A stretch of 64,000 bases of DNA from an uncultured Coriobacteriaceae bacterium (GTDB taxonomy: Bacteria; Actinomycetota; Coriobacteriia; Coriobacteriales; Eggerthellaceae): NCBI GenBank assembly GCA_937937585.1, contig CALDCB010000008.1, forward strand, positions 1-64,000, read 5' to 3'. This document shows, in pieces, positions 56,658 through 64,000 of the stretch. How positions within the stretch are numbered: the first letter of the stretch is position 1; each line of letters opens with the position of its first letter. The position numbers and the translations under genes were made by a program. A model generated the notes under the pieces. That model did not search any database. It worked only from the letters and a program-made list of their open reading frames with translations, and had not been told where the DNA came from.

Positions 56658-57722
56658 TTACTTGGGAAGCTTGTCTATTTCCTCCATCAGGGCATCAACG
56701 ATGTCCTCTTCAGAGACCTTGCGGATCACCTCGCCGTGAAGGAACACAGCACCCGACCCTTGCCCGCACGCAACGCCGATATCGGCATCGCGCGCCTCGC
56801 CGGGGCCGTTCACCACACAGCCCATAACCGCCACTTTCAGCGGACGGTCGACCTTCAAAAGACGTTTCTCAACTTGGTCGGCAAGGCCGATAAGATCGAC
56901 CTGAGTGCGTCCGCACGTGGGGCAGCTGATAAGTTCGACGCCGCGATGTCGCAGGTCAAGCGCGGAAAGAAGCGCCCAGCAAGCACGGATCTCGTTCACC
57001 GGGTCGTCTGTAAGGGAGATGCGCATCGTGTCGCCGATGCCCTCTTCAAGCAAGATGCCCAAACCCGATGCCGACTTGATAAGCCCTTGGAACTGGGTTC
57101 CCGCCTCGGTGATACCGATATGAAGCGGCACCTGAGGAATGCGCTCGGCAAGCAAACGGTACGTGCGCACCGTGGTCATGACATCGTGTGCCTTGGCGGA
57201 AACAACCAGATCGGTGAAGCCGCGTTCTTCGCAGTAGGTTACGTACTGCACAGCCGACTCGGCAAGCTTCTGCGGCTGCGTGAGATCGGTGCGGGCGGCA
57301 AGGTCGGAATCGAGGGAGCCGGCGTTCACGCCGATGCGAATAGGAATGCCCGCTTCGCGCGCTGCGTCAAGGACAGCGTCCGTCTTCGCCAAACCGCCGA
57401 TGTTGCCCGGGTTGATGCGGAGCTTGGCTGCACCGCGCTTCGCGGCCTCGATGGCGATCTGCGCATCGAAGTGGATGTCGGCAACAACGGGAAGGGGCGA
57501 TTTCGCGCACACCTTCTCGAAGGAATCAAGGCAGTTCTTACGCGGGACGGCCATGCGAACGTATTCGCAGCCGGCCTCGGCTAGACGCTCGATCTGCGCG
57601 AGGTTGCCGTCGGCATCCTCGGCGGGCACGTTCAACATAGACTGTACGGCAACAGGCGCGCCCCCGCCAACGGGGACGTTTCCAACCATTACGCGATGCG
57701 TCAGTTCATGCGGCAAAGCCAT
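56658..57722 (-). CDS. ispG: 4-hydroxy-3-methylbut-2-enyl diphosphate synthase
   Basis: Penultimate MEP-pathway enzyme: reductively opens ME-cPP to HMBPP. Iron-sulfur ligands are in LISCPTCGRTQ and VMGCVVNGPGEA. The TIM-barrel segment VADIHFDAQIAIEAAKRGAAKLRINPGNIG is typical, though shown here only in part by function. I chose the ATG at 57722 behind GAGAGGGAAG; an ATG at 57746 is possible. At about 354 residues it is the usual single-barrel bacterial form. It lies between rseP and proS. Confidence 0.95.
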   Translation of the reverse strand: MALPHELTHRVMVGNVPVGGGAPVAVQSMLNVPAEDADGNLAQIERLAEAGCEYVRMAVPRKNCLDSFEKVCAKSPLPVVADIHFDAQIAIEAAKRGAAKLRINPGNIGGLAKTDAVLDAAREAGIPIRIGVNAGSLDSDLAARTDLTQPQKLAESAVQYVTYCEERGFTDLVVSAKAHDVMTTVRTYRLLAERIPQVPLHIGITEAGTQFQGLIKSASGLGILLEEGIGDTMRISLTDDPVNEIRACWALLSALDLRHRGVELISCPTCGRTQVDLIGLADQVEKRLLKVDRPLKVAVMGCVVNGPGEARDADIGVACGQGSGAVFLHGEVIRKVSEEDIVDALMEEIDKLPK

Positions 57723-57814
57723 GGCTTCCCTCTCGATCTTGATCATACCTACTGCTGCGCTGACATGCGGCTTGGCAACTGGGCTGCGCGGGCTAGCAAC
57801 CGGGCCTGCGCGGC

Positions 57815-58924
57815 CTACCAATTCCCAAACACGAACCGTTGGATATCCTGGTTCATCATCACCACGAACAGCAACACGAACAGCGCCATGCCCACCATGG
57901 ACAGCGCATTCAGCGCCTTGACGGACACGGAGCGGCGCCTGATGCGCGCAACCGTCTCAACCACCCAGCGACCGCCGTCAAGCGGCGGGATGGGCAGAAG
58001 ATTCATGATTCCAAGTGAAACCGAGAGCATTGCCGTGAACGACAGGAAGCTCTCGAAGCCCTGCTCAGCCGCCGACTTCGAAAGCACGGCGATTCCCATG
58101 ATGGACGTGGAGTTGGAAACGGTGTCGGCAACGGTTGCCGGATTGAACAGCCCGACGACGGCCTGGACGACCATGCCAATGTAAACGAAGCCCGCCTGAA
58201 TGGCGCGCCACGGCGAAACGGTGACATGCGTGATCTCGCCTGTGGCGACGATCTGGTAATCGAAACCCATAACCGAGTAGATGATGACGAACGCCAGCAG
58301 CGCGAACAGGATATTCATGGTGATGCCCGCAAGCAAGATGACCGACTTCTTCCAATACGGCAGCGATCGGTACTGATGCTTATACTCGGCGACGAAGAAC
58401 GCGTCGACGTCGGAAAGCGGGCGCGGCGTGCCACCTGCAAGCTTTTGAGGAACGGGGTCGCCCGCCGCCCGAGCACGACGGATTTCCTTGCGTGTAGGAT
58501 TGACCGCAGGGGTGCGATACGTGTTGAACTCGTCCTTTTTCGTGGGGCCCGTGATGCTTCCCCACTCCACCAGCTCTTCCAGCGCGTCATACGCCTCGTC
58601 ATCGGAAATGCCGCAATCGGCGGCGACATCTTCCATAAGAGCCTCGCCACGAGCATAGACCGATGCCATGGCCGCCTTAAGGTGCGGGCTCATCTCCCCT
58701 GGCTCCATGCCGCAAACGCGGGCATAACCGCCAAGAGGAACAGCCGTCACGCCAAAACGCGTGTCACCACGGGTGAACCCAATGGAGGGGCCGGGAAGAC
58801 CCAGCACGAACTCGGAAACGCGCACGCCGAACGCACGCGACGCAAGATAATGCCCGCCTTCGTGAATGAGCACAAGAAAGCCCAGGCAAATGGTTGCGTA
58901 TATGACCATAAGGACGATGTCCAA
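57815..58924 (-). CDS. rseP: Site-2 metalloprotease RseP-like with altered middle domain
   Basis: The 369-residue intramembrane protease has HEGGH at 21-25 (HExxH) in the first membrane helix, a PLGGYARVCGM hairpin, a second helix with AGITMNILFALL, and the NLLPIPPLDGGR metal motif in a later helix. The usual PDZ domain between helices 2 and 3 is nearly absent (only about 25 residues, 220-245). A hydrophilic domain of about 115 residues (76-190), possibly winged-helix-like, stands between helices 1 and 2. It would release membrane-bound regulators or clear signal peptides. It sits between a DUF2442-XRE gene and ispG. Confidence 0.85.
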   Translation of the reverse strand: MDIVLMVIYATICLGFLVLIHEGGHYLASRAFGVRVSEFVLGLPGPSIGFTRGDTRFGVTAVPLGGYARVCGMEPGEMSPHLKAAMASVYARGEALMEDVAADCGISDDEAYDALEELVEWGSITGPTKKDEFNTYRTPAVNPTRKEIRRARAAGDPVPQKLAGGTPRPLSDVDAFFVAEYKHQYRSLPYWKKSVILLAGITMNILFALLAFVIIYSVMGFDYQIVATGEITHVTVSPWRAIQAGFVYIGMVVQAVVGLFNPATVADTVSNSTSIMGIAVLSKSAAEQGFESFLSFTAMLSVSLGIMNLLPIPPLDGGRWVVETVARIRRRSVSVKALNALSMVGMALFVLLFVVMMNQDIQRFVFGNW

Positions 58925-59269
58925 GGGATGTCCTTTCGAATCGACTCTCCCGATTATAAGCAGGCGGAACGGCTTTCGCCCATCCGTTTCCCCACCGACA
59001 CCAATAACACCGAGAACGCCCGACCGTCTCCACTCGCACTATTCTGTTTCAATATCTTTTTCATTATTGATTGCTTATATCTAATTTGTTATTATTCTCT
59101 CCCGCAGGGGAGGATTGCGAAAGCTCCTAATCGCAATCTCAACGCAAAAGCAAACGCATCCAAAACACACCAGTAACGCAGCAGACACCCACCACGGAAG
59201 CACTTGCGAATCCTCCCTTTTGCCGTCAAAGTCTCGGCAAGGGTCTGCTCGCGCTCGAACAGGCGCTCA
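58925..59269. other. Intergenic region between rseP and the DUF2442-XRE gene
   Basis: These 345 bases hold the leftward rseP start region, an AT-rich island (about 59040-59100) with a promoter reading right, and a leader of about 170 bases with a hairpin, GATTGCG/CGCAATC (about 59111-59137). No toxin-like or other gene was found upstream of the DUF2442-XRE gene. Confidence 0.5.
59067..59095 (+). promoter_or_regulatory. Consensus promoter of the DUF2442-XRE gene
   Basis: TTGATT (59067-59072) and TATTAT (59090-59095) with a 17-base AT-rich spacer. It is the best sigma-70-type promoter in this part of the window, and the local base composition is much more AT-rich than the flanks. Confidence 0.7.
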
Positions 59270-59728
59270 ATGATCAAACGCGTCACAACGGTTTACCCCC
59301 TGGAAGGGACCAAGCTCATCGTTTGGTTCCAGGGCGGAGAGTCGCGTCTGTTTGACTGCAAGAAGAACCTCAGCCGTTCTGAATTCGCCCAAATCAAAAA
59401 AACCTCTGCATTCGAAAACGCAGAGGTCACCGCGGCAGGGTACGCCGTAAGCTGGAACAACGAAATCGACGTCACCAGCAAGGATCTATTCGAAAAGGGT
59501 CAGCCCATCGACGTCACCGATGCAGAGCAAGCACGCCTCATCGCGGAAGTTACCAACGTCCGCAAGCAGCGCGGCATCAGCCAATCGCAACTCGAGAGCA
59601 TGACCGGCGTCCGTCAGCCCGTCATCGCACGTATGGAAACAGGCGCAAGCGCGCCGCGCCTTGACACCCTGATGAAGGTGCTTGCACCCCTGGGAAAAAC
59701 CCTGCGCGTCGTCGATATCGCCAACTAA
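59270..59728 (+). CDS. DUF2442 and XRE helix-turn-helix protein
   Basis: The 152-residue protein (start chosen at 59270 to give the usual MIKRVTTVYPLEGTKLIVWF opening; the ribosome site AGGCG is weak) has a DUF2442 domain at about 1-85. It is followed by a Cro/C1-type helix-turn-helix at about 92-145 (RGISQSQLESMTGVRQPVIARMETG). The pairing of these domains is common in antitoxins and autoregulators. No partner toxin is adjacent. It is transcribed against the dxr-rseP direction inside an otherwise conserved gene cluster and is preceded by an AT-rich promoter, which suggests later insertion. Confidence 0.8.
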   Translation: MIKRVTTVYPLEGTKLIVWFQGGESRLFDCKKNLSRSEFAQIKKTSAFENAEVTAAGYAVSWNNEIDVTSKDLFEKGQPIDVTDAEQARLIAEVTNVRKQRGISQSQLESMTGVRQPVIARMETGASAPRLDTLMKVLAPLGKTLRVVDIAN

Positions 59729-59902
59729 CCCAGGGGCTTGCCTGCACACAAAAAGCAACCCCGCAGCCTAAACCGCGGGGCAGATATCCAAAACCTAGAT
59801 TTGATCTGTTCACTTCAAGATCTGGCACCTCAACGCTGCGAGCCCTAACGGCCCCGCATTTTGGCGATCGCAGAACCGGAAACCCAGCACTCGAACCGAT
59901 CC

Positions 59903-61084
59903 CTAGCGAATGCTCTTTCGCGCCATGTCGCGCGCCCAGGCGTCCACTTCCTCAAGCTGATCGACGCTTTCAACCCTCTGAACCTGATGAGCCTGCATAA
60001 CGGCTTCGACGCACTCCGCGATGCCCAGATACGAGCCCTTCTTGGCTAGGAAGGCCGCCACGGCGATCTCGTTCGCCGCGTTCATGACGCAGGGAAGCGT
60101 GCCGCCGGTCTTTCCGGCCTCGCGCGCAAGGGCAAGGCAACGGAACGTGTCGGTATCGGGAGCTTCGAACTGAAGCGAGCCAAGCTGCGTGAAATCAAGG
60201 GGCGCAACGGGGGCCTCCCAGCGCTCGGGCCACGAAAGCGCATACTGAATAGGGATGCGCATGTCGGTAGTGCCCAAATGCGCCTTCACGCTGCCGTCCG
60301 TGAACTCGACCATGGAATGAATAGCGCTTTGAGGCTGCACCACCACGCTGATGCGGTCGTAATCCATGTTGAACAGATGATGCGCCTCGATAACCTCGAG
60401 GCCCTTGTTCATAAGCGTGGACGAATCGATGGAAATCTTCGCGCCCATGTTCCACGTGGGGTGTTTCAAAGCCTGTTCGGGCGTGATGCCCATAAGGTCA
60501 GCGCGCTTCTTGCCACGGAACGGGCCACCCGATGCAGTAACCCACAAACGGGAAACCTCACGCGGGTCCTCTCCGATCAGACACTGGTAAATGGCGCCGT
60601 GCTCGGAATCGATGGGCATGAGCTTGCCGGGCTCTTGGGCAAGCGGCATGATCAGATCGCCGCCAACAACCAGCGACTCCTTATTGGCCAGGGCAAGCAC
60701 CTTCCCCGCCTTAAGGGCCTCGTAGCTGGCGCGAAGGCCGGCGGCACCAACCAGCGAATTGACCACGACGTCAACTTCGGGAAGGTGAACCAGCTGGCGA
60801 ATGGCATCGGGGCCGAATTCGATGTCGGGCGTGCGGCCGTCCTTCAGCACGGGCACATCAAGCGAATCGATGCCGTCCTTGGGGGCGCTTGCGATAGCAA
60901 CCTTGTCGACATCGAACTCGCGGACCTGATCGAACAGCTCGGCCACGCGGCGACCGCCCGCGGCAAGCGCAACCACCTTGATCTTATCGGGATGACGCCT
61001 GGCAACATCGATGGTTTGCGTTCCGATGGAACCCGTGGATCCAAGAATGACAACGCGCCTGGGGTAACGGGATGAGATGTCCAT
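59903..61084 (-). CDS. dxr: 1-deoxy-D-xylulose 5-phosphate reductoisomerase
   Basis: Second MEP-pathway enzyme: converts DXP to MEP with NADPH. The dinucleotide loop VVILGSTGSIGTQTID, the metal/substrate site PIDSEHGAIYQCL, TASGGPFRGKK and HPTWNMGAKISIDSSTLMNKG are all visible. The start at 61084 has AAGGAG nine bases upstream; the open frame to 61219 lies over cdsA and lacks a site. 393 residues is normal. It lies 57 bases after cdsA. Confidence 0.96.
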   Translation of the reverse strand: MDISSRYPRRVVILGSTGSIGTQTIDVARRHPDKIKVVALAAGGRRVAELFDQVREFDVDKVAIASAPKDGIDSLDVPVLKDGRTPDIEFGPDAIRQLVHLPEVDVVVNSLVGAAGLRASYEALKAGKVLALANKESLVVGGDLIMPLAQEPGKLMPIDSEHGAIYQCLIGEDPREVSRLWVTASGGPFRGKKRADLMGITPEQALKHPTWNMGAKISIDSSTLMNKGLEVIEAHHLFNMDYDRISVVVQPQSAIHSMVEFTDGSVKAHLGTTDMRIPIQYALSWPERWEAPVAPLDFTQLGSLQFEAPDTDTFRCLALAREAGKTGGTLPCVMNAANEIAVAAFLAKKGSYLGIAECVEAVMQAHQVQRVESVDQLEEVDAWARDMARKSIR

Positions 61085-61140
61085 GCCAACCACTCCTTCG
61101 ACGGCAAAAGCCGAGATCGAAATAGCAGAAATCGTCTGGT

Positions 61141-62247
61141 TTACAGCGGCAGCGCGAGGCAGCCGGTGCCGAAAAGCAAGACCGCAGCTACAACCGCAGT
61201 GGTGATAAGGGAGTCGCATCTATCGAACAGGCCACCATGACCAGGCATGATGGTGCCTGAATCCTTGAAGCCGGTGCCGCGCTTGATACGGCTTTCGCAC
61301 AAGTCGCCGAAGACGCCCGCTATGCCGCAAATAAGGCCGTACAAAAGCGCCTGATAAATGTTGATATCCATATGAGGGATAAGCAGCGCCAGGCACCATG
61401 CTGCCATAGATGCGACAAGGCCGGCGAAGAAACCTTCCCAGCTTTTCTTGGGGCTGATCTTCGGTGCAAGCTTATGACGGCCGAATTTGCTTCCCACAAG
61501 ATACGCGAACGCGTCGTTCATCCAGATGCCGAAGAACAGCACCAGCAAGAAAAGGCCGCCCCAAACACCGGGCATGGACTCGCGAATAAGGATAAGTGCG
61601 GAAAGCTGCATGCCCACATACACCGCACCGAACAGGCTGATGCCAACATCCGCAATGCGTGCGGGCAGCCAGAAGACATACCACACGGTAAGCGCGATCA
61701 TCAGGGCGACAGTGACGTACATCAATCCGTGAAGCCCCAGGAAGAACGCCGAGACGGGGTAGCACATAGCGGCGATGACGCCGATGGTTTCGTTGGGAAG
61801 CTTGGCATCGGACCGCAGCATGTAATAAAACTCGCCCGCGCAAACAGCAGCGGTAAGCATCACCAAAATGAGCGTGGTCCAGCGACTGGCCATGATGAAC
61901 AGAACGCTTAAGCTGACGTAGACCACGCCCGTGCGCAAACGAACCTGAAGCCCGCTGGGGTTCTTGAACTTCTCGGGGGTTTTGCGAGACGCGAAATCCT
62001 TCATGCGCTGTTTGCGCGCAGTGCGTTTCTCGCGGGCCGCTTCGCTGTCGTACGGCGCGCTCATACGCTCGGCCGCTCGCTCAGAGCGGGACTGCTTGGC
62101 GAAGTCGTCGTGGGCGGAAGCCTCTTCCCCATCTTGGTTGCCCGCCTGAGCGTCGGCGTTCACTTCGGTCGCATGTTCGTCCGACAACCCCTGCGTCAAA
62201 TCGGGCGCAGAGGCGCCCGTCTGTTCGTCAAGAACCTCTTCAGACAC
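61141..62247 (-). CDS. cdsA: Phosphatidate cytidylyltransferase with long N-terminal extension
   Basis: Makes CDP-diacylglycerol for phospholipid synthesis. The signature MPGHGGLFDRCDSL with the preceding SRIKRGTGFKDSG lies near the C-terminus after about seven to eight membrane helices. Residues 1 to about 105 are a charged, Ala/Glu/Arg-rich cytoplasmic extension absent from typical 270-residue family members. Start is GTG at 62247, overlapping the uppS stop as TAGTG, so it is coupled to uppS. Confidence 0.93.
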   Translation of the reverse strand: MSEEVLDEQTGASAPDLTQGLSDEHATEVNADAQAGNQDGEEASAHDDFAKQSRSERAAERMSAPYDSEAAREKRTARKQRMKDFASRKTPEKFKNPSGLQVRLRTGVVYVSLSVLFIMASRWTTLILVMLTAAVCAGEFYYMLRSDAKLPNETIGVIAAMCYPVSAFFLGLHGLMYVTVALMIALTVWYVFWLPARIADVGISLFGAVYVGMQLSALILIRESMPGVWGGLFLLVLFFGIWMNDAFAYLVGSKFGRHKLAPKISPKKSWEGFFAGLVASMAAWCLALLIPHMDINIYQALLYGLICGIAGVFGDLCESRIKRGTGFKDSGTIMPGHGGLFDRCDSLITTAVVAAVLLFGTGCLALPL

Positions 62248-63026
62248 TATTCCACCGCCCCGAAACGACGGTTGCGGCTTTGGAACTCAAGCAAAGCACG
62301 CAAGAGCTCATAGCGATCGAAATCGGGCCAGAGGACATCGGACACGACGAACTCGGAGTACGCGATCTGCCACAAAAGGAAATTGGAGATGCGCATCTCG
62401 CCCGACGTGCGAATAACCAAGTCGGGGTCGGGAATACCCGCCGTATGGAGATGGCGCTCGATGTCGGCTTCGGTGATCTCGACCTCGGGAAGACCTGCGG
62501 CGGTACGCGCAGCAGCCTCGGCGGCGACAGCACGAACAGCGTCAAGAATCTCGTCGCGACCACCGTAATTCACGGCAACCAGAAGCGTCATGCCGGTGTT
62601 GTCCTTGGTTTTCTCCCATGCCTCGGCGAACGCATCGCGCGTTTTTTCAGGCAGGGCGTCAAGGTTCCCGATGGTCATGACGCGGACGTTCTCGTCATTC
62701 AGGCCATCGACCTCGGCGAGCATGGTCTTGGCGAACAAATTCATAAGACCGATGACCTCGTCCTGGGGTCGCTTCCAGTTCTCGGTGGAGAACGAGTAGA
62801 TGGTCAGGTAACGGACGCCCAGATCAGACGCGCAGCGAATAGTCTCGCGCACGGCCTCGATACCGGCCTTGTGCCCGTTAAGTCTGTTAAGGGCACGCTT
62901 CTTCGCCCAGCGGCCGTTTCCGTCCATGATGACGGCGACATGCTGGGGAATGCGGTTCGGGTCGAGCGCAGATGCGTCCAAACCCTCAGGCAGATTCGGG
63001 AATATGTAGTCCAGAGGCTTGTTCAT
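62247..63026 (-). CDS. uppS: Undecaprenyl diphosphate synthase
   Basis: cis-prenyltransferase that builds the C55 lipid carrier for cell-wall synthesis. HVAVIMDGNGRWAKKRALNR (catalytic Asp), YLTIYSFSTENWKRP and the C-terminal DLVIRTSGEMRISNFLLWQ with YSEFV are present. Start set at ATG 63026 behind GAGGTAGG; a GTG at 63032 is possible. It sits between frr and cdsA, in the usual bacterial order. Confidence 0.96.
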   Translation of the reverse strand: MNKPLDYIFPNLPEGLDASALDPNRIPQHVAVIMDGNGRWAKKRALNRLNGHKAGIEAVRETIRCASDLGVRYLTIYSFSTENWKRPQDEVIGLMNLFAKTMLAEVDGLNDENVRVMTIGNLDALPEKTRDAFAEAWEKTKDNTGMTLLVAVNYGGRDEILDAVRAVAAEAAARTAAGLPEVEITEADIERHLHTAGIPDPDLVIRTSGEMRISNFLLWQIAYSEFVVSDVLWPDFDRYELLRALLEFQSRNRRFGAVE

Positions 63027-63115
63027 AAACACCTACCTCGCAAAGTCGTGTCCACGCGTTGCCGCTCCGCCAAACAGCTGCGAACGCGGCGGCAATAAAA
63101 GAGGGATGGTCACCC

Positions 63116-63676
63116 TTAGATGGCCATGACCTCCTCTTCCTTCTTCTTGAAGGTTGCATCGACCTGAGCGATGTACTTGTCGGTGATCTTCTGAATGTCG
63201 GCCTCGGCACGCTTTGCCTCGTCTTCGGGCAGGCTGTCTTCTTTCTTTGCCTTCTCGATTGCCGTGTTGGCATCGCGGCGGGCATTGCGGACGGCAACGC
63301 GCGCTTCCTCGGCATACATCTTGCACTGCTTTACCAGCTCGCGACGACGCTCCTCGGTAAGAGCCGGGAAAGGCAGGCGGATGACCATGCCGTCGTTGTT
63401 GGGCATGACGCCCAGGTTGCTTTCGATGATGGCGCGCTCGATGGCACCCAGAACGGTTTTGTCCCAGGGCTCGATAACCAGCATGTGGGCATCGGGTGCT
63501 TTGACGCCGGCGATCTGGTTGACGGGCGTGGGCACGCCGTAGTACTCAACCTTGACCTTGTCCAAGATGGTTGCGTTCGCACGGCCGGTGCGAACGTCGG
63601 CGAAGCTGCTGGTAAGCTGGCGGATGACGCCTTCCATGCGCTCTTCTGCAGCCAGCTGGATTTCCTCGATGGTCAT
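63116..63676 (-). CDS. frr: Ribosome recycling factor
   Basis: A 186-residue protein that, with EF-G, splits the ribosome after termination. RTGRANATILDKVKVEYYG (hinge) and the C-terminal DKYIAQVDATFKKKEEEVM coiled coil are diagnostic. GGAGC precedes the start at 63676. It follows pyrH by 34 bases. Confidence 0.97.
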   Translation of the reverse strand: MTIEEIQLAAEERMEGVIRQLTSSFADVRTGRANATILDKVKVEYYGVPTPVNQIAGVKAPDAHMLVIEPWDKTVLGAIERAIIESNLGVMPNNDGMVIRLPFPALTEERRRELVKQCKMYAEEARVAVRNARRDANTAIEKAKKEDSLPEDEAKRAEADIQKITDKYIAQVDATFKKKEEEVMAI

Positions 63677-63710
63677 TTCTTGCTCCTTTTAGCTATCCGA
63701 ATAAGCGCGT

Positions 63711-64000
63711 TTACTCGACAGTGGTGCCGACGGGCTCGCCCTTCAATGCACGGGCGATGTTGCCCTTCTGCGTAAGGTCGAAGACGATCATGGGCATGTC
63801 GTTGTCCATGCACAGCGAGGTGGCCGTGGAATCCATGACATGAAGACCGCGATTCAGAACCTCCATGTAGGAGATCTTGTCGAAGCGCTTCGCATCGGGG
63901 TTCTTGGCGGGGTCGCTGTCGTAAACGCCGTCGACCTTGGTAGCCTTCATCAGGCAGTCGACGTCAAGCTCGCATGCACGCAGAGCTGCGGTGGTGTCGG
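63711..64000 (-). CDS. pyrH: UMP kinase (partial, 5' end beyond window)
   Basis: The last 95 or so codons of a bacterial hexameric UMP kinase are present, open to the window edge at 64000. The segment MKATKVDGVYDSDPAKNPDAKRF and the ending DLTQKGNIARALKGEPVGT are characteristic. It phosphorylates UMP to UDP. It heads the frr-uppS-cdsA order. Confidence 0.95.
   Translation of the reverse strand, partial: DTTAALRACELDVDCLMKATKVDGVYDSDPAKNPDAKRFDKISYMEVLNRGLHVMDSTATSLCMDNDMPMIVFDLTQKGNIARALKGEPVGTTVE

Noticed and set aside
59750..59785. GC hairpin after the DUF2442-XRE gene as a terminator
   Set aside because: CCCCGC/GCGGGG is a short stem with a 10-nt loop and no T tract on either strand, so it was not listed.

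Overview
The window is 64 kb of a moderately GC-rich bacterial chromosome that reads as class Coriobacteriia, most likely family Eggerthellaceae (Slackia/Eggerthella-like). The evidence is a 12-TM 'MFS-like' membrane regulator with a C-terminal LuxR helix-turn-helix, a lone class B sortase, a DUF2974 hydrolase, a large alkaline-phosphatase-superfamily protein, and an actinobacterial-type core gene set. The genus cannot be fixed from the sequence alone.

Layout. 1-508: no protein gene; a tRNA-Ala/tmRNA-like 3' tail, three consecutive hairpins, a strong terminator, and a second highly structured stretch. 509-6792 (-): a giant vWA/isopeptide-pilin surface adhesin broken by one in-frame amber codon and one frameshift. 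6793-7223: divergent control region with repeated palindromes. 7224-8825 (+): the membrane LuxR regulator. 8990-27778 (mostly -): a 99-aa unknown, a U32 peptidase, cysS, ispF and ispD, clpC (with a CIRCE element), a lysS-HD fusion, greA, tatA, tRNA-Pro, a purine group (purF, purM, purN, and a PurH-like orphan domain), sortase B, a 40-aa membrane peptide, and a two-domain PPK2 enzyme. 27990-32775 (+): ppx, ppk1 and a lipoprotein. 32963-46938 (-): glmM, rpoC and rpoB, L-serine dehydratase, a NYN/YacP protein, a DUF2974 hydrolase, and an rRNA methyltransferase. 47227-51577 (+): a DEAD-box helicase and a phosphodiesterase-like protein. 51689-64000 (-): a UbiB/ABC1 kinase, a phasin-like protein, a HAD phosphatase, then proS, ispG, rseP, dxr, cdsA, uppS, frr and pyrH, with a DUF2442-XRE gene on the opposite strand between rseP and dxr.

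How the genes work together. Five genes belong to the MEP isoprenoid route and its undecaprenyl product (ispD, ispF, ispG, dxr, uppS), alongside cdsA for phospholipids. PAP, Ppx and Ppk1 form a polyphosphate make/use/break group arranged around a shared divergent region. purF, purM and purN cover early purine steps. greA, lysS and clpC sit in series but are separated by a terminator and by an HrcA-type promoter.

Most unusual observations: an alpha-CTD-like helix-hairpin-helix domain at the C-terminus of RpoC; LysRS fused to an HD-hydrolase domain; a PurH N-domain relative lacking the family motifs; the doubly broken adhesin beside repeated operator-like palindromes; and a regulator-like gene placed antisense inside the rseP-dxr cluster. 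The start of the window is also densely folded and unexplained.
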